From: Amoebophrya sp. A120
Lineage: Eukaryota; Sar; Dinophyceae; Syndiniales; Amoebophryaceae
Direction of reading: 5' to 3'
DNA: 64,000 bases
NCBI GenBank assembly: GCA_905178155.1
Contig: CAJINV010000002.1
Coordinates: forward strand, 1,215,809-1,279,808
Below the pieces are notes generated by a model, which saw nothing but the letters and a program-made list of their open reading frames with translations, ran no database searches and was not told the origin of the DNA. Shown here one piece after another: positions 42,049 through 53,100 of the stretch (its first letter is position 1; every line of letters starts with the position of its first letter). Position numbers and translations under genes: made by a program.

Positions 42049-44188
42049 TGTGATATTGTTTAGCGCTAGACACAGAAGCAGGCTTTTTTCAAAGACGGGG
42101 ATGTATGATGTGCGCAAATTACCGACGCGCGAGCTGTTGTCTCAAAGACAGCAATGACTACCAATTTCAAGGATCTGACCCGGCAGACTTTTCTCAACAG
42201 AAATGACACTGCCAACACGGTCACCAGGAAGTCCTCATGAGAAGACACGGAGGAAGCACAATGCTGTCGGACACACGGCTCACAAGAACGGGTCCCATGA
42301 CCTCGAGATGAACCAACATGCGCGCAACCTCGGCGACAAAAGTATAAAACTTTCTTAGAGACACTGGCGGCCATAGAGCTGAGATACGGCGGGCCACGCA
42401 AGCGACTGACACGACGGGAATAAACAAAGCAACCGCCCGCCGGCGGGCTGCAACGGCAAAACCCAGGCTGGGGACCATGATCCGCTCCACCCACCGGGAC
42501 GCGCCCGCGCCGCGCCTAGACAGAAAATGGGCTGGCGGCCACGCACGCGTGCGCGCCGCCTGCCCAGAGTGCTCGCAATCGAGTCGCCGGCCCGTTCGGA
42601 TAACAAGGCCGGGCGGGGGGGGCGGGCGCCGCAAGACAAAAAGAGGCCCCGGGCCGAAGCTGCAGGCCAGAGCCCGACGCACGAACCGGGGCAACGTACG
42701 CGGCCGACGCTCTCGGCCGTCTCTTCAAGGAAACGGACCCGCCGCAGGAGGGGCGCGGATCGCGAAATGTGGGCGCCACAAACAAAGGCCGGGCGGGGCG
42801 GGGGGGGCACGCCACGGGCGGCGAGGCAGGGCGCACAAGCTCGCCGGGCAACCCAGGACCCGGCAAAATGGAAGAACTTGTGGCCCGCCCCGTCGACCAA
42901 CACCGCACGGCCGAAGTCGCCTACGAGGGCAGCCCGCTTGCTGCTCTGTTCGGCTTCTTTGTGGCTGTTCGGCTCTGCGGTGATTTATACCGCCCCCCTA
43001 TGCCATCCGCAAGCCTGGGGCGGCCACCGCCGTGTGTGTCGGTGGCGTGTCGGGATGCGCGCGGGCCGATTTTCGGGCATGCCCGGCATGCGCGGGCGAA
43101 AGAGCGGGCGCGGCCTTCGGCAGTTTGTTGGACCGACCGGCCACACAGGCGGCACGGCGTGCCTCAGCTGCACGACCTTCGGCAGCGCCGTCTTTTCCAG
43201 CTTGCCGACGTGCAAGGTGGTGCCTACGCTCAAACTCTTACCGCCCGCCTCGGTCCCTCGGTCAAATTTGATCGGTTCCGGTCGGGTAAAGATTGGGCGA
43301 CCTTGATAGAATTGAAAACACAGAGGCTATTTAGTACCTTTGTGGGCGGCCTGGTGGTGGTAGATTTTTACGGTGCACCAGCCTGGCACGGCCGGCCGGC
43401 CGCGCATACTAGCACCCGAGGCCGAAGCCGGCCCCAGTATGGTGGGGCGCCGGCGTCCGTGCCCCGCCGAACTGCCGCGCCCCCCCCCCCCCCCCCCCCC
43501 CCCCCGCGGCGGCCCATTGGCCCGCCTCCCCGTCTGGCGGCCTGGCCACCGGCGCCCCGCGGGCGACCACGCAAAAAGGCCCCACCGAACTCCCTCAGGC
43601 AGCCAATAGCCTCGCAGCGGCCCAGGGGGGGGCCGGGACAGAACACGGCACGAGCGACACAGCCCGGCGCAGATCCACCGCGCACGCCGATACCAGCCAG
43701 ACCACACCGGGCGGCGGCCGGCCCGTGCGAGGCGAAGGGAGGCGCTGCCGGTCGATCGTTGCGCGCGCGTTGGCTTGCGCGGCGCTTGCCTGCTCAGACA
43801 GACCGCGCCGGCAGGCCGGCGCCCCCACAATGTTGCCACGCCGGGCGAGCGGACGCAAAGGCCCCGGCTCGGCGCACTCTGTCGCCTCTCTTTAACTTTA
43901 CGAAAGTTGTGGCACGAAAACAACACTCCCTCAGCGGGGTTGGTGTCTGTCTGCACACAGGCCGCATGTTTGTCCAATACTTAGCGCAAGAACATACCGT
44001 CAAAAATGCTGCGACGCTGCCGCCAGCTCTCTTTACGTTGTGGTTTGCGCAAGCGCAACGTGGCCTCAACACGCTCACCAACGCCGCTGCAATCTCGTGA
44101 ATTTTCAAGCAGATTTCGAAATCAAATTTCCAAGACAATTGGATTAGCTAGACTTGTCGCACTATCCCCCAAAATTCAGAATTCCTCA
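42049..44188. other. Intergenic region with GC-rich island
   Basis: Between 42400 and 43890 the DNA is markedly richer in G and C than anything around it and contains long spurious ORFs rich in Pro, Arg, Ala and Gly on both strands. No domain, no RNA gene and no TIR is recognised. It could be a decayed mobile element or a base-composition island. Confidence 0.55.
43480..43505. repeat. Homopolymer run of C
   Basis: About 26 consecutive C residues lie in the GC-rich island. The length may be inexact because of sequencing or assembly error. Confidence 0.85.
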
Positions 44189-47100
44189 CTAACAACTCCT
44201 CATCATTTCCATCGCGCTTTCCATTGCAGATCGTTTCAGCCGCTCTGCCTCGGTTCCCCCCTGCCGTTCAAACTCGTCCTTCCACCGCTTCTTCCACTCA
44301 GACCGCACCGGATCAAGGTTCGGATCCATGCTGCCATACGTGATTCGAGGTCTATTTCCCTTGTTTTTGCTATCCCGCCCGTAGTACGTCGCATCATACT
44401 GCCGCGCCCTCGCCAGGTTTCGTTCCATCAGCCGGCTCTTCACCTTCACCCACTGTCTCTGCTTATACATTGCAAATATGTCTGGGTCTGGAAGATTGTC
44501 ATGCTAGTCTGGGATGACTCTGCACTCTGTATTGCGCGGCCACTAATAGGTCCTCTTGCCTGTCATGCAAAAGCGCAGTTTCTCATGCGAAATACGCATC
44601 ACAGAAGCACGAAAAAACTTGTCATGCTTGGCGGCGCATTACAGGGCACTCATTGTTCACGGACTTGCATCACAAGTTTCCAGACCCAGACATTTTTGCA
44701 GTTGATACTGCTTCTTCATCGACAAAAACGCGTGGTCGTCCTCCCCGAGCTTGTGTAGTTTGAACTTTCCCTTTATCAAATGTAAAAATGTCTGGGTCTG
44801 GAAACTTGTGATGCTGCGTGGCGTCTCATGATGAGGTCACAAATGCTGGCTCAGCATGACATCAAGTTTCTGAGATTCTAGGCGTTGCCTATTCTGCATG
44901 ACAGACTGCGTTTCTGCATCACAGAAAAATGGAGCTCATGGGTAACGTGCATGACAGATTTAAGAGTTATGCTAGACAAGCATGACAAACATGCATTCTT
45001 CCAGACCCAGACATTTTTACATTTGATACCCTTCTCAAACTCCTTATCGACCTGCCGTTCTGTTGGCTGGATCTTGATCCGTTTTGGCTTCTTTATCTTC
45101 TTGTGATGTTGCAGTGCTGCCGCAGTACCAACAGTCGACACGCAAGCGGCTGGTGTTCTATTCGTAGAAGTAATTGTTGCCAGGGCCGACAACAGCCGGT
45201 CCTGCTCGACCGGCCGCAACCTTTCTTCCCAGATTATGGAGCTCTCAAACGTTACATTCTCAACTGTTACATGGGTTTGTGATGCAAAAACAGCAATAGG
45301 GAAAGGGGCGCTTGCAAGTCTCGCATCACAAATTTGGCACAGGTTTAGATGCTGTCTAGCCCTTCGAGAATTTGTCATGCGAATCAGCTTGATAGGCTGG
45401 CGGCTCATGATCATTTTGCATGACAAATCATGTATACAGTTGAGAATGTAACGTTTGAGAATGCCATACAGATACTGAGCTCCGTGAGGATTCGCTGGAT
45501 TTCGAAAACATGGGGAAGTAGGAACTGCTGCGTTCTCTGCTTCATCCCGGCGTCGCGATAGGCGTCTGCGAACGTTCTCGCCTGCTCTTTATCCTGCAGC
45601 CGGATCTTGAAAAGCGACCCCAGTCGGTGGACGAGTCGCTGGATGGATTTCGGGTGGTTATGGAGGTTGATTTTTTTGAAAAAGGGTTGATGTTCGTCCA
45701 TGATTTCTTCGTCGTCGAGGCTGTGGTCTTCTTCATCTTCAAATGAAGACTCCTCGTCGACTTCTACTTCGTGCTGCTCCTCATCCTCACTGCACTTCTC
45801 TGTGCTCCTAGCTTCGTCCTCATTGTTTTCCGCAGACTGCAATAATTCCGAGGAAGATGTAACAGAAGTTCCAACAAGATCGTTTTCGTCATCTTCATCT
45901 CCAACGGCTTCCTGGCTGCTGTTGTCTCCACCATCGCGCAGTGAAGAACGTCTTGCCGATGCTGCACCATTTACATTTTCCACATCTAGCTGTTCGCCTT
46001 CCCGTTCTCTCTCAACCAGCAATGCATGCACCGTTTTCAAAATCTGCAGCAACTCCCCGGTCGCGCACTGGGGAAGAATCTCGCTGATCTTTTCCGTGAG
46101 TCTCTTCGCGTCGGGAGTGTTAGAGCAGTAATGGTAGTTGATGGTATTTGTTTCCCCACAGAACGACGTGGTGGCGATCCCATCTGATGACGCCAGCATC
46201 GTGAAAGCCCGGATGAGGAACAACAGTTGGAGTGGAGGAATGGGGCGGGAGATGACAGCCCTGCGCTCTCCGAAGATAAATTTTGGACTCATCTTCGCAC
46301 GGTTCCCATTCCTGTTTGCCGCCGACCGTTGCAGCTCGTAGACCGAAAAATCTTCAGGTCCTCCGCAGTGCCGGTTCACGAAAGCTTTGAAGAGCTTTTG
46401 TCGATCAGTTCCGGTGAGGACGGAAAAATCTTCTGCATTTGCTCCGGCAAACACCCTCGGACTGGTGAAGAAAAAGACGTCAAGAGCGGAGATAATGTGT
46501 GTTGCGTCCGCCTCGGTGCTGGCGTCTTTCTTGTTCCCCGAAGCAACAAGAATCCTGTAATCCCTATCGTGTACTAGCTTCTTATCGACAAACTCCATGA
46601 TCCTCTTCCGCAACACAAGTTTCGTCTCCAAAGAGAGGATTTTTTCATTCAGACACCCGATGAGGCACAGCTTCTTCAGGTCGTTCACCTTCAAAATGCT
46701 CGGGTTCTGCACAATTTTCGCCGGTGGACACAAAAACTTCCGCACGGGTTCTTCTTGAACGCCCGACATTGCGTAGAGTTTCAAAGCGGTGATCCGGCTG
46801 CGCCAAGAAATGAGCGGAGGGGGAATAGTACAGTCTGCTCGATTTCTAGACGATGTTGGTGAAGTAGACACGCTACAAGAACTGCCGTATGTGATCAGTC
46901 TTCGGAAGAGTTGCACGAGTAAAAATTGCCTGCGCATCTTCAAATCCTCGATGAAGGTTGATAAGAGGGAGAGCAGGGTTTCGGGCTTCAAAACCCTATG
47001 GTCGTGAGAAGGGCGGGAGCTCTCGCCCTCGAGGACATCATCGCTCCTGCCGTAGAAGTATTCCCCGTTCGCAGTCACGTTGGCACACGACACCAAGTCC

Positions 47101-50100
47101 TGCTTCAGCAACCTCTCCACCTGGGCAGACAGCTGCGCGACCATTTCTAGATGAGTCCGCAAATTTCCTTCCCTCCTTTTCAGCGCCCGGGGATCCATGG
47201 GAATTCTTAATCCGCTATTCCGCGCAATCGTTGTCGTATTTGTCAACATTCCAGTTCCTGCGCCAACAACTCCACTTCTCCGCATCATGGTCTGTCTTTT
47301 CTGCAGTTTGAGGATGTTCATCCGCGCCACCGACCGATTTGCCGTCGTGTTGGCCGAAACTAGTTTCGCGGCGCGGGAGATGCGGTGCTGCGACAACCTT
47401 TCCGGCTGGTGCTTGGCTATCCACTGGATTTTCTTGATTTCCGCCTTGATCCTCGCATTCAACTGCCCCCCCTTGCACTTCTGGGCGAGGAGCGCGAACG
47501 GACGGGAATTTTGCAGCACTCGGGGTAGGGCGCGGTGATTGAAGAGGTGGGATTCGGCCTTTCCGGAGGTGGTCGTCGTTGTGCCAGAACTATCACGACC
47601 CGTCAAACCGCCTTGTTTCGACAAAGACTGAGCCGCGAAGAGACTGGATCGCGGCATTTGCCGAGCGAGGGAGTTCGAGGCGCTGGTTGTAGTAGTGCTG
47701 GTTGTCGGCTTGATGTTCCCAAAACCGCGGGGGCCGCGGCCACGTGTTGAAGTATGGATTGCAAATATGTCTGGGTCTGGAAGAGTGGAACTTGTAATGC
47801 TGTCTGCGGATTCTAAAAATATCTGTGTTGCATGAGCAGAAAGAGGGGTCAGTTCTTGGCACGCGGGGGGGGTGTTTCTCATGCGTAATTAGCATCACGA
47901 AGCTCTCAAAAAAACTGTCATGCTAGCACCAGCATCACAGACCTCGCGGGTCATGCCAAATCCGCATGACAAGCCCCGACTCTTCCAGAACCAGACATTT
48001 TTGCAGCTGATATGAAGATGCATTGTTCAATTTCGCGGCCAACCAGGAACGGGCCGCTTGGTCGACGGGACTGGTGCTAACCGTCGATGACGATGAGTCG
48101 TCCAGAAACAAGTCGCGATGAAGATGATCTCCTTCTGTTTCTAAATCTACTTCTGCGCCACCCAGCGCCGACACCGACTTTGCTTCCGCAAGATGATCAA
48201 CATCCAAAACTGGCATGCCCACAAGCGGAAACCAGGACTCCAACTCTTCACCGCCGCGCGTGCAGCCCTGTGGAGTAGACAACATGTTCTTTTTTCCGGA
48301 AGTAGAAAACAGGCCTCCCAATTTTCCCGCCCCTTTCCCGTACGCATAGAGTAACTGCGCGATATCTTTCGCGTTGTAATCCTTTGCAAGATTATGCTTT
48401 GTCACGGACGGGATTAAGCTGTAAAAAAGCCACCCGGGGAACTTGCCCGCGATCGCGAAGCTGTAGGCTGTGAGCGCGACATCCGCTGGAAACAGCAGTA
48501 ACGTATTCGAGGTGACCCAAGTGGCCGCTTTTTTTCCCAGTTCCGGCACGGTTCTCAGCAAGCCCAGTTTCGCGTAGTAGTGAAGGCAGGAGGCAAAGAG
48601 GGACAGCTTTTGCTTGCTGATGTTCTCTTGCTGGTGGTGGTGCGATAGAGCAGACGTCGAAGCAGGCTGTGTTTTATTAATATCTCCCCTGAGAGAAGAA
48701 GGAAATTTCGTCACGTGACCCATTCTTGCTGATGTTGTTGCTGGTGCCTCTATTTGAATGTGCTGCTCTGCGAAACTATTAGTTTTCAGCCCATTCGCAG
48801 AGGCAGAGGTCGCGCTGGCCGCGTGGTCCTCGCTCTGTTTCACAAAATAGTGCAGCAAGTCTGTATAAAGCGGCAGCAAAGTCGCTTTTCTTCTCACTCC
48901 CTCCGGACCAGTTTCTGCGCGGAAAAGTAACAGCAAATCTTTGAGCAATTGGTGGTGCTGGAACGGCGTCAGTATCCATAGGAAATTTCCCGTACACGTA
49001 GACGTACAAATGCGGTCTCTGCATAACAAAACTTGGCTTCGATCCTAGTTCGGCATGACAGGTTTTACACTCCGAAGAAATTGCAACTCGGTGAAATTTG
49101 CGATGCAAGAATTTGTACATGTACGGGAAATTTGTATTGCATAGTCAGGCTATGGAAGTTTCGTTTCAGCTCGAACAAAAGCCAGTCGACAAGGTCGGTT
49201 TTTTATGAAATGCAAATATGTCTGGGTCTGGAACAAAGCAACTTGTCATGCTAAATCCGGATCATGTAAAAATCTGTGTTGCATGAGTGCCAAAAGCTGT
49301 CCACTTTTGGCATAATCGCGAGGCAGTTTCTCATGCAGGATAGACATGATAGAACTCGCACAGAATCTGTCATGCTATGTCCTACATATCAGGCCTCATG
49401 GGTCACGGAAAACCAGCATGACAAGTCTGGCATTCTTCCAGACCCTGACCCAGACATATTTGCAATGGATATTTTTTCCTCGGAGGTGAAATGGTTTTGA
49501 TGTTCTGCTCCTTCTCCTCCTCGTGTGCTGGCTGTAGGACCAGTAGTACTACACGTTGAGCCGTTCGCTTCCGATAAAACGGCTCCCTTCCCCCTGGTGG
49601 TGCTCGTTCTCCGCGAGGAGCTACTACTATTTGGGAAGCTGCAGGCGCATATGGAATGCAAAAGCATCCATCGTACTCGTATAAATGCGTTACAAATTTC
49701 CTCAGCATGACAAATAAGATCTGTTATGCAGATTTGCCTTGGGAACAAGCTTTGTAATGCAAGACTTGCATTTATACGAGTACGATACTTTTGCACAGGA
49801 TAGCGCAGTAGTGCAAGGCTGTCAGCGCGTCCAAGACATTTAACTCCATCGCTTGCTTCTGCAGTTCCAGAAGGGCTTTTCTTGCAAGCGGGAAATGTAT
49901 CCTATGTAAAAACGTCCCCACCCCATTACTATCTATTATATTCATGCGAAAGTAGAGGTCTACAGAGGGTCGGAGAGAGGTGGCCGAGAGGTCAAAAAGA
50001 GGTGGGAAGAGGTCAAAAAGAGGTCAACAGAGGTGGAGAGGTGGCGCGGGAGGTCATTCGAGAGGGTGGCCGAGAGGTGGCGCGGGTATAGCCCGCTGAA

Positions 50101-53100
50101 GGACTCACTCTAAAGCTGCGCCTATAGGGACCAGAGGTGGCCGAGAGGGTGCCAAGAGGGTAAGCGAGAGGGGGACAGAGGTGCCGAGAGGTTGCGCGAA
50201 TAAGGGCGAACCTCTCGCGCACCCTCTGGGCCACCTCTCGGCCACCTCTGTAGACCTCTACCGGCGAGTATAGCCGGATTATTAGCAACACCTCTCGGGA
50301 GAGGTGAAAAAGAGGGTCTGCGAGAGGGTTAACAGAAGCCGAATCCGCTTGGCACAGAGCTGATTTCTTTGGGGCATTTTCATGCGTAGGCCCGCACCCT
50401 CTCGCGCCACCCTCTCGCGCCACCCCCCGCGGGAACAGATTCTTCCTGGGAATCAGATGGGCGGGCGCGGGAGGGTGGTCAACAAAGGTCAGCGCGGTCC
50501 CCGTTCTGCTTCGGCACCTATGTCGTGGCGGTTTCTCCTCGCCCCCAAGCTTCGCTGCAGTTGCTCCCTGCGCATAGCGCCTAAAGGCGCGGGAAGCGCG
50601 CCGAGGCTCCTGCGGGTTGACATGGCGCAACGCGGCGCCAGTACTTTCCTCGGCCTGTCGTCGCGGTCCGATCCGCCAATAGTCACACCCCAGCACAACA
50701 GCCGTGCGCTCCGGCGTTAGCCGGAGCATGGCTGGTAGTTGTCATGCAGATCTGCATGCTAAAAATGTTTGTCATGCGGAGCCCCATGAGAAGCATTCTC
50801 TAGTCGTGTTTTGGAACTTGTAGTGCTCCAATCAGCATAATGGGCCAGACCTGTGATGCTGCTGAACGAGCTAAACAGCATTACGCTACGAGACCAAACC
50901 TGTCACGCGCAACAAGAACCAAAGCTGGTAGATTTGTCTAGCAGATCCCCCATCTTGACTATGGGTTGGGGACGTTTTTGCTCAGGATAGAATAAGTCTC
51001 ATGTTCATCCGCGTGTCTGTTCTTTCGTTTTTGTCTTTTCAAGCACCATTTCAGCAGCAGACACAAATCCTTCGGCGGCGTGCGCGCCCAGTCGTTGGTG
51101 GTTTGGGTTTCTGGATCGATGTGGAGAATTTTTGATGATTTATTCTTGCGAGTACAAGAACTTGTCATGCTGTTTGACGTCGCGCCGTGCAGTTCTTCTT
51201 CTTGAACTGGTGGTGCTAAAAAAGCACGATCGTCCAATACGTACAAGGTCCGGATGTAGTGGCGGAGTGGGAGCTGATCGTCCTCGTGCGAAGATGAAGA
51301 TGGTTGAATGGATATTGCATCACCTCCACCCGAAGAACTTTCTAAAGTGGTCGCCCTTGTAGTTTTCAACATCCAGCTCTTCATACTATCGCCTACTTGC
51401 GCAGCGAACAACTTCGTCCGCAGAAAGGGCTCCAGATTCACTTCTGTTTGATGTTCAAGAACGGCTGGTGTTGCAGCTTTGTTTCCTCTTGCGGTCGTGC
51501 CTAGACAAACCTCGGACATCGGTTTATTTTTTCCCGCTCCGTCGTGGAACAAGCACCACACCAATTTGCAGGCCTGCGTTCGCGGAATCGTAGACAAGTA
51601 GAAATTTTTCTGCAACAAGGCAGCCGCAACTTCTGCCATGGCGGGCGGAAGGAGAAAATCATCTTCTTCCGCATGGTTTTTCACCATTCCAAGTGACGTA
51701 GAAGGACATCTGTTACTGTTTGTCCTGCCCCCGTTGGTCCTACCGGCGTGATTTAAGGTTATTTTTCGTAGTCTGCAGTAGCTGAAGAGTAGGTCCCCGA
51801 GTTCTCCCGGTTTGAAGATTGGAGGTGGGAGCTGCATATGATCTTCATGACGTGACGACTCGCCGGGGCTGCGGGAATTACAATTAGGCTCCATTGTGGT
51901 TGTTTCGTTTGTTCCGACGAGGAATGCTTCCAAGTCCAGATTCATCCACCTCTCCTCAATGGTTTCAAGCAACGGGAACAAGTCGAAATTTATTCCCTGC
52001 TGGTTTGTCATCATATGATCTCCAGGATCTGCCAGCAGCACAATCTCGCAGCAGTCCTTCGCTAAATCCGGTAGTTTCTCGGAGGGCAGGAACGGAGCCG
52101 CTTCGAGGCAGGCCGGCAGAATTTGCGTTCTGACGAAATTGAAAATTTCGTACTCGTAGTCGATTTTGCGGTGGATGTCAGCGGCACCCTGCTGCGACGC
52201 AGTCGAAGCAGGAGGGACGTCGACCCTGGTCCTGTCTCGAAAGATTCTACTCCGCGAAGAACCCTTCTCCGACATGATCTGCTCGGTCGTGCACATCTGC
52301 GTAGAAGCCAAACCCTTCCACTTTTTCGCCTCTGCCGGGTATGCATTGCACAAGTTCAAGTACTATCAATCGCACTTGTATAGAATTATGTGCCTGTCAA
52401 CACGCATGTTGACAAATCTGCTTTTCTGCTTGAATCCGCAGGACAAAGTTGATTTTTCTTCTTGAAAATCAAAAAAACCTGTGATGCAATAATTCCTACA
52501 CCACTAGTACGACGCTTTTGCAGTGCATACCGCTAGTTCCTCCGCGATTTCTAGGTCGGCTTTTTGCTTTCTCAAAACAAGAGAGCTCCACATCGATTTC
52601 CAAGGTGAAGTTGTAGCGCCACCTCCTCTCTTACGGGAAGACGATGAACCGTAGTCAACTGCCACGACGGCTTGTTCAACGCCAGGACAACTATCTCCAT
52701 CCCCGGCAAAAAGGTGCAGGATATCGCACATCCGCTGGGCACCCATTTCGTCAAACGAGGCTGTCAGACGAGCGAGCAAGTGTTCGTTCCAGGGATGAGC
52801 ATAATTGTTCATCTCGTCCGGGCTCTCAACATCCGCCTCAGCACGCATCCCTGGATTCATCCTTCCTTCCTGGCGAGAAGTAGAATTATTTTGTGATGCA
52901 ATAAAAAGCGCACGACGGAGGTCTGCTATCAGCTTTTGTTCGCGTTCCAGCTGGAGTTCAAAAAAGGAGCTGTAGGACGAGCCTTCGGGAGGGTCGCCGT
53001 CCTCGTGGTCGCGCACATGTGGTGTTTGATCTTCCTGGTAGAGCAGCGGAGGCACGGTAGCTGTTGAGGGTTCTGGCAGTCCCGTCATACCAATAGTAGC

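Noticed and set aside
42769-44100. 443-residue plus-strand ORF in the GC-rich island
   Set aside because: It is Pro/Arg/Ala-rich low complexity produced by GC-rich DNA with few stop codons. Equally long ORFs occur on the other strand, and there is no domain.
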